Shown: positions 45,559 to 53,943, numbered from the stretch's first letter. The stretch: DNA of 64,000 bases from Actinokineospora sp. NBRC 105648 (GCF_030269645.1 NZ_BSTR01000003.1:309523-373522); one strand, 5' to 3'. Numbers and translations: made by a program. The notes: generated from the sequence alone by a model not told the origin.

Positions 45559-47017
45559 GGCCCGACCGCGGCGCCAGCTCTCGCTGCGCGCCCGGCTGAT
45601 CGCCGAGCAGCTGGTGCTGCTCGGCCTGGTGTGCCTGGTGATCGGCGTGGTCACCCTGGTCGGCCTGCGCACGTTCCTGGCCAACCGGCTCGACGAGCAG
45701 CTCACCGAGTCCAGCGGCCGGGCGGCCAAGTTCGTCAACGACCGGGGTCGCCGCCCCGACATGGACCAGCCGGGGAACCGACCGCCGCCCAGCGGCGCGC
45801 CCGCCCAGGCCCCGGGCACGATCAACGCCGCCATCGTCAACGGAGTCGTGGACTCGGCCCAGCGGCAGACCGGGGTGGGCTACCCGGAGAACATCCCGGA
45901 GTCGCTCTACGGCGTGCTCACCTCGCTGCTGGTGGACTCCGGGGCCAGCGAGCGCGACCTCGGCGACCTGGGCACCTACCGCCTGATGGCGGTGTCCACC
46001 CGCGACGGCGACGTGGTGATCACCGGGCTGCCGGTCGGCGACATGGAGAAGACCCTGTGGACCGCCGGACTGGTGCTGGGCGGCGTGTCCCTGATCGGCC
46101 TGACGGTGGCCGGCGTGGCGGGCGTGCTCATCGTGCGCCGAACCCTGCGCCCCCTGGACCGGATGGCGGCCACCGCGCGCCGCGTCGCCGAACTACCACT
46201 GGACCGGGGCGAGGTGGCCCTGTCGGTCCGCGTGCCCAAGGTCGACACCGACCCGAACACCGAGGTCGGGCAGGTCGGGTCGGCCCTGAACCGGATGCTC
46301 GGGCACATCGGCAACGCACTGACCGCACGACACGCGAGCGAGACCCGCGTCCGCCAGTTCGTCGCCGACGCCAGCCACGAGCTGCGCACCCCACTGGCGG
46401 CCATCAGGGGCTACGCCGAACTCGCCCGCCGCCGGGGCGACGAGGTCCCCCCGGACGTCGCCCACGCGATCAGCCGGGTCGAGTCCGAGGCACGCCGGAT
46501 GACCACCCTGGTCGAGGACCTGCTCCTGTTGGCCCGCTTGGACTCCGGCAGGCCCCTCCTCTACGAGACCGTCGACCTGTCCCGACTCGTACTCGACACA
46601 GTCGGCGACGCGCAGGTGGCCGGCACCGAACACCACTGGCGCATGGACCTGCCGGAGGAGCCAGTCCTGGCAGTCGGCGACCAGGCACGACTGCACCAGG
46701 TACTGGCGAACCTCCTGGCCAACGGCCGCACCCACACACCGCCGGGAACGACGGTAACGGCGGCACTGCGCCGATCCGGGGACGAGGCAGTGCTGACGGT
46801 CTCCGACGACGGACCAGGAATTCCGCCAGAACTCTTGCCAGAGGTGTTCGAACGCTTCGCCCGAGGCGATGGATCACGAAACCGGGCACAGGGCAGCAGC
46901 ACCGGACTGGGCTTGGCGATCGTTTCGGCGGTCGTACAGGCACACCACGGCTCGGTCAATGTGGTGAGCCAACCCGGGTCGACGGTGTTCACGGTCCGAC
47001 TACCAGCAGCGGACTAG
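45536..47017 (+). CDS. PhoR-like sensor histidine kinase
   Basis: A 493-residue membrane kinase. Two membrane helices (about 21-45 and 177-200) enclose a 130-residue extracellular domain with a Pro-rich stretch (NRPPPSGAPAQAPG) and an otherwise alpha/beta pattern. HAMP follows (RRTLRPLDRMAATARRVAEL is cut to TLRPLDRMA), then HisKA with His281 in DASHELRTPLAAI and HATPase with NLLANGRTH, DDGPGIPPELL and STGLGLAIV. The start ATG lies 23 bp inside the regulator gene, so translation is coupled. The last part is coded with more mixed third positions than the start. A polypyrimidine tract and repeat locus B follow. Confidence 0.94.
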   Translation: MSSNPRTEARPRRQLSLRARLIAEQLVLLGLVCLVIGVVTLVGLRTFLANRLDEQLTESSGRAAKFVNDRGRRPDMDQPGNRPPPSGAPAQAPGTINAAIVNGVVDSAQRQTGVGYPENIPESLYGVLTSLLVDSGASERDLGDLGTYRLMAVSTRDGDVVITGLPVGDMEKTLWTAGLVLGGVSLIGLTVAGVAGVLIVRRTLRPLDRMAATARRVAELPLDRGEVALSVRVPKVDTDPNTEVGQVGSALNRMLGHIGNALTARHASETRVRQFVADASHELRTPLAAIRGYAELARRRGDEVPPDVAHAISRVESEARRMTTLVEDLLLLARLDSGRPLLYETVDLSRLVLDTVGDAQVAGTEHHWRMDLPEEPVLAVGDQARLHQVLANLLANGRTHTPPGTTVTAALRRSGDEAVLTVSDDGPGIPPELLPEVFERFARGDGSRNRAQGSSTGLGLAIVSAVVQAHHGSVNVVSQPGSTVFTVRLPAAD

Positions 47018-47060
47018 AACAGCGAACGGCAAGCACCCTTCCCCCGCCGACACGCGACAG

Positions 47061-47151
47061 GCTCTCCTCTCCCTCCTCCCTCTCCCTCCTCCCTCCTCTC
47101 CCCCTCCCTCCTCTCCCCCTCCCTCCTCTCCCCCTCCCTCCCACCGGCTGT
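47061..47151 (+). repeat. Polypyrimidine tract of ~15-bp tandem units
   Basis: About 90 bases of C and T only, built from CCTCCTCTCCCCCTC-like 15-bp units. The complementary strand is G/A-only, with GGGAGG runs that could form quadruplex or triplex structures. It follows the PhoR-like kinase stop codon. Confidence 0.8.
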
Positions 47152-47200
47152 ACCGCAGCGGTGAGGCCGACCCCGCTGGAACGCAACGCCCGCTACGGAT

Positions 47201-47338
47201 GCTCGATCTAGTGGACTCGCTTCGTGTGGGGGGAGAGTGCCGCTAAACTTGCCGTGGGTGGGGATGCCCTTCCCTGCCCTTTTCTCTCCACCGCGGTGCT
47301 CTAGGGGCCCCACACGAAGCGAGTTCACTAGATCGAGC
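47201..47338 (+). repeat. Hairpin element H, copy 2
   Basis: 138 bases, nearly identical to copy 1 (21155-21292). Differences include AGAGTGCCGC instead of AGAGCACCGC in the inner stem, which keeps pairing with GCGGTGCTCT through two G-U pairs. Confidence 0.88.
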
Positions 47339-47437
47339 CCATGCTTTTACTCGGGCAACCCCAGCGATGAGCCGCCAACAAGGTCGACCGTAGGTCGGTG
47401 TGCGGCACACCCCACGAGCTGCCCAAGTAAAGCGGAG

Positions 47438-47576
47438 GCTCGATCGGGTGGACTGCCTTCGCGCGGGGCCCCTAGGCGACCGCGTGGGGAAAAAGCGTGG
47501 GGAGAAGGGCATCCCCACCACAGGTCAAGTTTAGCGGTCGCCTCCCCCCACACGAAGGCAGTCCACCCAATCGAGC
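47438..47576 (-). repeat. Hairpin element H, copy 3 (inverted, divergent)
   Basis: 139 bases on the minus strand. Loop strings CCGCTAAACTTG and GTGGGGATGCCCTT are kept. The inner stem is AGGCGACCGC/GCGGTCGCCT and the outer stem reads GATTGGGTGGACTGCC, both changed from copy 1 with complementary changes in the opposite arm. Confidence 0.85.
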
Positions 47577-47683
47577 ACAAACGTAACGGGCGTTGCGTAC
47601 CAGCGGGCTCGGCATTTAGAGATTGAGGGATTGAGGGATTAGACTAGAGACTAAGAGATTAGGGGGTTCAGCCGAGGCATTTT

Positions 47684-48256
47684 TTAGTCGAACAGGATCA
47701 GGGTGCCGATTGTTATAAGTACGAGTGGTAGTGCGATGTGTCCCCATTTGGCCAGCGCTCTCGCGATCAGTGGTCTGGTGGCCAGGTATCTGCCTGTCAG
47801 GCACCACAGTGCGACCAGGACCAGGGAGACCACCGTGAAGGTCACCATTCCCCCGGTGCCAGTGTTGGCGAATACCGGGACGTAGACACCGATGTTGTCG
47901 CCGCCGTTGGCGAAGGTGACTCCTGCGACCGCGAGCATCGAGGGTGCTGTCGGGACCTCCGACTCCTCCCCCGCCCCCGCTCGATCCCGCCAGGTTCGCC
48001 AGCCGGCGCGGAGGCCGAGTGCAAGTGGCAGTAGGCCCAGGTAGCGGATCGCCGAGTCCGGGAGCAGGCCGGCGCCCAGGGTGCCGAGGGCGGAGGCGGC
48101 CAGGATCGCGGTGAAGCCCAGGTATTGGCCCGCGATCACCCGCACGATCGCGCGCCGGCTGGTGGTCTGGCTGAAGAACAGGGCCAGGATGACTATGTCG
48201 TCGACGTTGGTCGCCGCGAACATGCCGACGGACTGGCCTATCAGCCCCAGTTCCAC
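47684..48256 (-). CDS. CadD/LysE-like cadmium resistance-type transporter
   Basis: A 190-residue membrane protein with five or six helices. The first helix carries VGMFAATNVDDIVILALFF (the TN(V/I)DD motif) and the fourth AGVTFANGGDNIGVYVPVFA (the GGDN motif), a repeated acidic pair that marks the cadmium-resistance CadD family within the LysE superfamily. The transported ion is unproven. GTG 48256 is preferred because GAGGGGGAT precedes it; an ATG twelve codons earlier is possible. Its promoter region contains the four direct-repeat boxes shared with the divergent GT39 gene, so both may respond to the PhoP-like regulator. Confidence 0.88.
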   Translation of the reverse strand: MELGLIGQSVGMFAATNVDDIVILALFFSQTTSRRAIVRVIAGQYLGFTAILAASALGTLGAGLLPDSAIRYLGLLPLALGLRAGWRTWRDRAGAGEESEVPTAPSMLAVAGVTFANGGDNIGVYVPVFANTGTGGMVTFTVVSLVLVALWCLTGRYLATRPLIARALAKWGHIALPLVLITIGTLILFD

Positions 48257-48288
48257 CTGATCCCCCTCGTTCCTCGGGCGGGAGCATG

Positions 48289-48328
48289 TCACGGGGGGCT
48301 CACAGCGGACTCATAGGGAAGGCACACC
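48289..48328 (+). promoter_or_regulatory. Four PhoP-like direct-repeat boxes before the GT39 gene
   Basis: TCACGGG (48289), TCACAGC (48300), TCATAGG (48311) and GCACACC (48322) in exact 11-bp phase. The last ends 32 bp before ATG 48361; the first begins 33 bp before the CadD-like start at 48256. Confidence 0.7.
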
Positions 48329-48360
48329 GTCTGCCCAGTGTCGGCCGCGACCTTGGCAGC

Positions 48361-50235
48361 ATGACACTTGTCGCGGAGCGGGTTGCCAGGGCGCGGGTCG
48401 CGTCCGAGCGGGAGCGGGCGCCCAAGCACTGGCTGTCCCTGGGTGTGCTGCTGGTCGGTACCGCCGTGCTCTACCTGTGGAACCTGGGTGCCTCCGGGTG
48501 GGCGAACGCCTACTACTCGGCGGCGGCGCAGGCGGGTGGGCAGAGTTGGTCGGCGCTGTTCTTCGGTGCCACCGACGCGGCGGGTGGGATCACCGTGGAC
48601 AAGACGCCTGCCTCGGTGTGGGTGATGGGGTTGTCGGTGCGGCTGTTCGGGCTCAGCTCGTGGAGTGTGCTGGTGCCGCAGGCCCTCGCCGGCGTCGGTT
48701 CCGTCTGGCTGCTCTACGCGGCGGTCAAGCGGTGGTCTGGGCACGCGGCGGGGCTGCTCGCCGGGGCGGCGTTGGCGCTCACCCCGGTGGCCACGCTGAT
48801 GTTCCGGTTCAACAACCCGGACGCGCTGCTGGTGCTGCTGCTCACCGCCGGCGCCTACGCGACCGTGCGGGCCGTCGAGAAGGCGAGCCCGACGTGGCTC
48901 ATGCTCGCCGGTGCGGCTGTCGGGTTCGGGTTCCTGACCAAGATGTTGCAGGCGTTCCTGGTGCTGCCCGCCTTTGGCCTGGTGTACCTGGTGGCCGCGC
49001 CGACCGGGCTCGGCAAGCGGGTGGGACACCTGTTCGCCGCGCTCGGGGCGATGGTCGTCGCCGGTGGTTGGTGGGTGGCGGTGGTGGAGTTGATCCCGGC
49101 GGGCGACCGGCCGTTCATCGGTGGCTCGCAGGAGAACTCGGTGCTGGAGCTGGCCCTGGGCTACAACGGCCTGGGCAGGCTGACCGGGAACGAGGTCGGC
49201 AGCGTCGGCGGTGGCGCGGGCTGGGGCACGGCGGGCTGGGGCAGGCTCTTCGGCACCGAGATGGGTAGTGAGATCGCCTGGTTGCTGCCCGCTGCGCTGC
49301 TGGCCTTTGTGGGCGGGCTGTGGCTGACCCGCCGGGCGCCGCGCACGGACCGGACCCGTGCTTCCCTGCTGCTGTGGGGGCTGTGGCTGGTGGTGACCGG
49401 CGCGGTGTTCAGCCTGATGGACGGCATCATCCACCCGTACTACGCGGTGGCGTTGGCGCCCGCGGTCGGTGCGCTGGTCGGGATCGGCGCGGTGCTGGCG
49501 TGGCGGCGGCGGACCGAGCCCGTGGCGGCCGGGCTGCTCGCGGCGGGCGTGGCGCTGACCGCGGTGGAGGCGTCGCTGCTGCTGGCGCGGGAGTCGGACT
49601 GGCTGCCGTGGCTGCGCCCGGTGGTGCTCTTCGGCGGACTGGCCACGGCAGCGCTGATGCTGTTGCTCCCCGTGGCGCCCAATGCCTTCGGACGTGCGGC
49701 GGCCGTGCTGGCGCTGGCGGTCACGCTGGTGGCTCCGGGCGCGTACTCGGTCGCCACGGCCGCGCAGACGCACTCCGGTGCGCTGCCCTCGGTCGGTCCG
49801 GCGGGCCAACAGGGGCCTGGCGGCATGGGCGGCGGCGGTGGACCGGGCGGCGGTACAGGGCGCGGTGGCGGTGGCATCGGTGGTTTGCTCGGCGCGCCCA
49901 CCCCAGGCACGCAGGTTTCCGCCCTGTTGAGCCAGAACGCGGCCAACTACACCTGGGCCGCGGCCGTCGTCGGGTCCAACAACGCGGCCGGTTACCAGCT
50001 CGGCTCCGGGGTTCCGGTGCTCGCCGTCGGCGGGTTCAACGGCACCGACCCGGCCCCGACCCTCGCCGAGTTCCAGCGGCTCGTGGCCGACGGGAAGGTG
50101 CACTGGTTCATCGGCGGCAGCCTCATGCAGGGTTCCTCGGGCAGCGACGCCGCCCAGGAGATCGCCCAGTGGGTGGGCCAGAACTACGACAGCACCACGG
50201 TCGACGGGGTCACCCTGTACGACCTGAGCCGGTGA
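48361..50235 (+). CDS. GT39/ArnT-like polyprenyl-phosphate-dependent glycosyltransferase (YkcB type) 1
   Basis: A 624-residue multi-pass membrane enzyme (about 11-13 helices). The first external loop carries the acidic motif GGITVDKTPASVW, where ArnT/PMT-type enzymes have their catalytic Asp. The helices FGLSSWSVLVPQALAG and FRFNNPDALLVLLLTAGAY are shared with the paralogue at 51593. A Gly-rich linker (about 500-520) leads to a small external domain (VGGFNGTDPAPTLAEF ... YDLSR). It likely transfers a sugar from a lipid carrier to an envelope acceptor. Four PhoP-like boxes lie in front, and the GT2 gene, the probable donor-maker, follows. Confidence 0.9.
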   Translation: MTLVAERVARARVASERERAPKHWLSLGVLLVGTAVLYLWNLGASGWANAYYSAAAQAGGQSWSALFFGATDAAGGITVDKTPASVWVMGLSVRLFGLSSWSVLVPQALAGVGSVWLLYAAVKRWSGHAAGLLAGAALALTPVATLMFRFNNPDALLVLLLTAGAYATVRAVEKASPTWLMLAGAAVGFGFLTKMLQAFLVLPAFGLVYLVAAPTGLGKRVGHLFAALGAMVVAGGWWVAVVELIPAGDRPFIGGSQENSVLELALGYNGLGRLTGNEVGSVGGGAGWGTAGWGRLFGTEMGSEIAWLLPAALLAFVGGLWLTRRAPRTDRTRASLLLWGLWLVVTGAVFSLMDGIIHPYYAVALAPAVGALVGIGAVLAWRRRTEPVAAGLLAAGVALTAVEASLLLARESDWLPWLRPVVLFGGLATAALMLLLPVAPNAFGRAAAVLALAVTLVAPGAYSVATAAQTHSGALPSVGPAGQQGPGGMGGGGGPGGGTGRGGGGIGGLLGAPTPGTQVSALLSQNAANYTWAAAVVGSNNAAGYQLGSGVPVLAVGGFNGTDPAPTLAEFQRLVADGKVHWFIGGSLMQGSSGSDAAQEIAQWVGQNYDSTTVDGVTLYDLSR

Positions 50236-50256
50236 CAACGGTGCGGCAGGCGCGGC

Positions 50257-50285
50257 CCACAGCTCCCGCACAGGCGGGTCACACG
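50257..50285 (+). promoter_or_regulatory. Three PhoP-like direct-repeat boxes before the GT2 gene
   Basis: CCACAGC (50257), GCACAGG (50268) and TCACACG (50279) in 11-bp phase, ending 33 bp before ATG 50319, the same distance as at the two-component operon. Confidence 0.65.
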
Positions 50286-50318
50286 GTGGACCCAGCGCCG
50301 GGCCCGATCGTCGACACC

Positions 50319-51596
50319 ATGACAGCCACCGAGACGACCACGACCGACACGCCGCTCCCCCGGCAGGCACCCCGGGGTCCGGTGGCCACCGCGGGCCCGG
50401 CCCCCGTCCTCGACGTCGTGGTCCCCGTGCACAACGAGGAACTCGACCTGGAGCCGTGCGTGCGCAGGCTGCACGAGCACCTCAAGACGCACTTCCCGTA
50501 CCGGTTCCGGATCACCGTGGCCGACAACGCCAGCACGGACCGCACCTGGGCGGTCGCCGAGGGCCTGGCCGAGGAGCTGACCGGGGTGCGCGCGGTGCGG
50601 CTGGAGCAGAAGGGCCGCGGCCGGGCGCTGCACACCACCTGGCTCGGCTCCGACGCCGAGGTGCTGGCCTACATGGACGTCGACCTGTCCACCGACCTGG
50701 CGGCGCTCTCGCCGCTGGTGGCGCCGCTGATCTCCGGGCACTCCGACGTGGCGATCGGCAGCAGGCTCGCGCGCGGCGCGCGGGTGGTGCGCGGCCCCAA
50801 GCGCGAGCTGATCTCGCGCTGCTACAACCTGATCCTGCGCGGCGCGCTGGCGGTGCGCTTCTCCGACGCGCAGTGCGGCTTCAAGGCGATCCGCGCCGAC
50901 GTGGCCCGCACGCTGCTCCCGCACGTGGCCGACACCGGCTGGTTCTTCGACACCGAGCTGCTGGTGCTGGCCCAGCGGGCCGGGCTGCGCATCCACGAGG
51001 TCCCGGTCGACTGGGTGGACGACCCGGACAGCCGGGTGGACATCCTCGCCACCGCGCTGGCCGACCTGCGCGGCATCGCCCGGCTCGGCCGCGGCCTGGC
51101 CACCGGCAGCCTGCCGATCACCGAGCTGCGCGCCCAGCTCGGCCGCGGCGCGATCAGCAGCGACCCACCGGGCGTCCCCAGTGGACTGTTGCGCCAAGTG
51201 GTGCGGTTCGCCGCCGTCGGCGTGGTCAGCACGCTGGCCTACCTGCTGCTCTTCGTGCTGCTGCGCGGTCAGGTCGGCCCGCAGCCTGCGAACCTGGTGG
51301 CCCTGCTGGTGACCGCGGTCGGCAACACCGCGGCCAACCGCAGGCTCACCTTCGGCGTGCGCGGCTCCGACGGCGCCGCCCGGCACCAGTTCCAGGGGCT
51401 GCTGGTCTTCGCCCTCGGGCTGGGCCTGACCAGCGGCGCGCTCGCCCTGTTGCACGGCATGACCTCCCCCGCCCGCGCGACCGAGCTCGTGGTGCTCGTC
51501 GGGGCCAACCTGCTCGCCACCGTCCTGCGCTTCCTGCTGCTGCGCGGCTGGGTCTTCCGCCGCGCGCCCGAACCCGCCCTGGAGACGACCCGATGA
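50319..51596 (+). CDS. GT2 glycosyltransferase fused to GtrA-like flippase domain
   Basis: A 425-residue fusion. Residues 30-260 form a GT-A fold glycosyltransferase family 2 domain (VVVPVHNEELDLEP, DNASTDRTW, the metal-binding YMDVDLSTD, FFDTELLVLAQRAG), typical of polyprenyl-phosphate sugar synthases such as dolichol-phosphate mannose synthase. Residues 290-415 are a four-helix GtrA domain (RFAAVGVVSTLAYLLLFVLL cut to its start RFAAVGVV; NRRLTFGVRG), which is thought to flip the lipid-linked sugar. The next gene overlaps by 4 bp. It likely supplies lipid-linked sugar to the two flanking GT39 enzymes. Confidence 0.93.
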   Translation: MTATETTTTDTPLPRQAPRGPVATAGPAPVLDVVVPVHNEELDLEPCVRRLHEHLKTHFPYRFRITVADNASTDRTWAVAEGLAEELTGVRAVRLEQKGRGRALHTTWLGSDAEVLAYMDVDLSTDLAALSPLVAPLISGHSDVAIGSRLARGARVVRGPKRELISRCYNLILRGALAVRFSDAQCGFKAIRADVARTLLPHVADTGWFFDTELLVLAQRAGLRIHEVPVDWVDDPDSRVDILATALADLRGIARLGRGLATGSLPITELRAQLGRGAISSDPPGVPSGLLRQVVRFAAVGVVSTLAYLLLFVLLRGQVGPQPANLVALLVTAVGNTAANRRLTFGVRGSDGAARHQFQGLLVFALGLGLTSGALALLHGMTSPARATELVVLVGANLLATVLRFLLLRGWVFRRAPEPALETTR

Positions 51597-53440
51597 CCGC
51601 CGCCACCCTGCACCGGCTCAGCGCCACCGAGACGACCACGACCACGCGGTCCCGGCCGCGCTGGGAGCTGCCCGCGCTGATCACGCTGCTGGCGGGCACG
51701 GCCCTGCTGTACCTGTGGGACCTGAGCGCCTCCGGGATGGGCAACCAGTTCTACGCCGCCGCGGTGCAGGCGGGCACCCAGGACTGGAAGGCGCTGTTCT
51801 TCGGCTCGCTGGACGCGGGCAACTCGATCACGGTGGACAAGCCGCCCGCGGCGATGTGGCTGATGGCGCTGTCCGGGCGGATCTTCGGGTTCTCGTCCTG
51901 GAGCATGCTGGTGCCGCAGGCGCTGGCGGGCGTGGCCTCGGTCGGGCTGCTCTACGCCGCGGTGAAGCGGTGGTCCGGCGCGGGTGCCGGACTGTTGGCC
52001 GGTGCCGGGTTGGCGCTGACCCCGGTGGCCGCGCTCATGTTCAAGTTCAACAACCCGGACGCGCTGCTCGTGCTGCTGCTCGTGGCGGGCGCGTACTGCA
52101 CTGTGCGCGCGGTGGAGAAGGCGAGCCCGGTGTGGCTGGCGCTGGCCGGGACCGCGATCGGTTTTGGGTTCCTCACCAAGATGCTGCAGGCGTTCCTTGT
52201 GCTGCCCGCGTTCGGGTTGGTCTACCTGCTGGCCGCGCCGACGAGCCTGCTGCGGCGGTCGCTGCACCTGGTGGGCGCGACGGTGGCGGTCGTGGTCTCG
52301 GCGGGCTGGTACGTGCTGGTCGCCGACCTGTGGCCGGCCGCGTCGCGACCCTACATCGGCGGCTCGACCGACAACTCGGTGCTGGAGCTGGCCCTGGGCT
52401 ACAACGGGCTCGGCCGGATCTTCGGCGGCGACGGCAACGGTGGCGGGGGCGGCGGTGGGGGCGGCGGCACGATGTTCGGCGGTTCGACCGGCCTGTCCCG
52501 GATGTTCGGCGCCGCGTTCGGCCTCGAGGTCTCCTGGCTGCTGCCCGCCGCGCTCATCGGGCTGGTCGCCGGGCTGTGGTTCAGCAGGCGCGCGCCGCGC
52601 ACCGACCGGACCCGGGCGGGTCTGGTGCTGTGGGGCGGCTGGATGGTGGTGACCGCGCTGGTGTTCAGCTACATGCAGGGCACCGTGCACCCGTACTACG
52701 CGATCGCGCTGGCACCGGGGATCGCCGCGGTGGCGGCGATCTCGGCCCGCGAGCTCTGGCGCGGGCGGGCCTACCTTCCGACCCGGGTGGTGCTCGCCGC
52801 GATGGTCGTGGTGACCGCGGGGTGGGGCTTCGCGCTGCTGACCCGCGAGGGCGACTGGCTGCCGTGGCCGCGCTGGGTGGTCGCGGTGAGCGGCCTGCTG
52901 GCCGGGACCGCGATCGCGGTGGGCGCGCACCTGTTCCGGCGGGCGGCGAAGGTCGTCGCGGTGCTGGCGCTGGTGGCGGGCTTCGGCGCGACCGGGCTGT
53001 ACACGGTGGCCACGGCGACGACCGCGCACGGCGGCTCGATCCCGACCTCCGGGCCGAGCCTGGGCGGCGGCCGCGGCCAGATGGTGATGGGCGGTGGCGG
53101 CGGCTCGGTCAGCACCGAGCTGGTGTCCGCGCTCCAGGCGACCACCGGCCGGTGGGCCGCGGCGAGCACCGGCTCGCAGGGCGCGGCCGACCTGCAGCTG
53201 GCGAGCGGGCGGCCGGTCATGGCCGTCGGCGGGTTCACCGGCAGCGACCCGGCGCCCACCCTGGCGCAGTTCAAGGCCTATGTGGAGGCAGGCGAGGTGC
53301 GCTACTACGTCGCGGGCGGCGGCATGGGCGGTGGCGGTGGTCGCGGTGGCGGCGAGATCGCGACTTGGGTACAGGAGAACTTCGCCCAGGTCACGATCGG
53401 TGGACAGACGGTGTACGACCTGGCCGCCCCGCGCGGGTGA
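51593..53440 (+). CDS. GT39/ArnT-like glycosyltransferase (YkcB type) 2
   Basis: A 615-residue paralogue of the gene at 48361. The first external loop carries NSITVDKPPAAMW; FGFSSWSMLVPQALAG and FKFNNPDALLVLLLVAGAY are conserved. A long Gly run (about residues 280-295, GGGGGGGGGG-type) lies in an external loop, and a second Gly-rich linker precedes the C-terminal domain (VGGFTGSDPAPTLAQF ... YDLAAPRG). About a dozen membrane helices are visible. Its ATG overlaps the GT2-GtrA stop codon, so the two are made together. The acceptor is unknown; candidates are envelope polymers or proteins. Confidence 0.92.
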   Translation: MTAATLHRLSATETTTTTRSRPRWELPALITLLAGTALLYLWDLSASGMGNQFYAAAVQAGTQDWKALFFGSLDAGNSITVDKPPAAMWLMALSGRIFGFSSWSMLVPQALAGVASVGLLYAAVKRWSGAGAGLLAGAGLALTPVAALMFKFNNPDALLVLLLVAGAYCTVRAVEKASPVWLALAGTAIGFGFLTKMLQAFLVLPAFGLVYLLAAPTSLLRRSLHLVGATVAVVVSAGWYVLVADLWPAASRPYIGGSTDNSVLELALGYNGLGRIFGGDGNGGGGGGGGGGTMFGGSTGLSRMFGAAFGLEVSWLLPAALIGLVAGLWFSRRAPRTDRTRAGLVLWGGWMVVTALVFSYMQGTVHPYYAIALAPGIAAVAAISARELWRGRAYLPTRVVLAAMVVVTAGWGFALLTREGDWLPWPRWVVAVSGLLAGTAIAVGAHLFRRAAKVVAVLALVAGFGATGLYTVATATTAHGGSIPTSGPSLGGGRGQMVMGGGGGSVSTELVSALQATTGRWAAASTGSQGAADLQLASGRPVMAVGGFTGSDPAPTLAQFKAYVEAGEVRYYVAGGGMGGGGGRGGGEIATWVQENFAQVTIGGQTVYDLAAPRG

Positions 53441-53570
53441 GGTCTTTGGACCTGGGACAGCGGCGTCGGGCCCGCGTAGGCTGCCGTCCACTCGGTTCCG
53501 ACGCCGCTGGGAGGGCTGGCCGTGCCGCACTCCGTCCCGGCCGCCGTCCCGGCCGCCGCGCCGAGGGGGG

Positions 53571-53891
53571 GTGGCGGCGATCACTGACACCACCCGGCCG
53601 TCCCCCGCGATCCCGCGGCAGGGCCGGCTCACCGGGCACGCGGACCTGCGCACCCGCCCGGACTTCGAGCAGCTGCTGCTCGCGCTGTGCAGGCAGGCGG
53701 GCGGGGACGTCCACTTGGACCTGGCCGAACTGGACTTCATCGACGTGTCCGGGGTGATCACCCTGCTGCGCGCGGCGGCGACGCTGCCCGGCGAGAGCAA
53801 CCTGGTGCTGCGCAACCCGCCCGCGTCGATGCGCCGGATCCTGGAGCTGCTCGGGCCCGCGGTGACCGAGGCGGGCGTCCGGGTCGAGTAG
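53571..53891 (+). CDS. STAS-domain protein (anti-sigma factor antagonist-like)
   Basis: A 106-residue protein with the STAS pattern: RLTGHADLRTRPDFEQLLLAL, then VHLDLAELDFIDVSGVITLLRAA, where the Ser in DVSGV stands at the place phosphorylated in anti-sigma antagonists (SpoIIAA/RsbV), and NLVLRNPPASMRRILELLG. The start is GTG 53571, next to a GAGGGGGG run. No anti-sigma or sigma gene is adjacent. Partners in the window could be the MEDS/RsbW-like ATPase (20021) and the SpoIIE phosphatase (36753), but that is speculation. Confidence 0.85.
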   Translation: MAAITDTTRPSPAIPRQGRLTGHADLRTRPDFEQLLLALCRQAGGDVHLDLAELDFIDVSGVITLLRAAATLPGESNLVLRNPPASMRRILELLGPAVTEAGVRVE

Positions 53892-53893
53892 CT

Positions 53894-53908
53894 TTACCCG
53901 GGAGGTAA
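53894..53908. promoter_or_regulatory. Inverted repeat TTACC-N5-GGTAA (possible operator)
   Basis: A perfect 5-5-5 inverted repeat 35 bp upstream of the HTH regulator gene; a related GGGTAACC lies just after that gene (about 54754-54762). It may be the operator of the regulator. Confidence 0.4.
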
Positions 53909-53943
53909 TCGCCTCGAACGGGTGATCTCCGTAGCGTCGGGCC

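Larger units (their letters stand above)
47162..47620. repeat. Composite inverted-repeat locus B (two hairpins, inverted)
   Basis: Left flank 47162-47200 and right flank 47582-47618 are inverted copies (GCCGACCCCGCTGGAACGCAA ... and ... GCGTACCAGCGGGCTCGG). Inside are hairpin H copy 2 on the plus strand and copy 3 on the minus strand, each followed by TGCTTTTACTCGGGCA or its variant. It lies between converging genes; the gap 47018-47683 holds no supported protein gene. Confidence 0.8.

Noticed and set aside
47237..47626. Open frames through composite locus B
   Set aside because: They read through the palindromes; similar peptides appear at locus A because the DNA is repeated, not because a protein is conserved.
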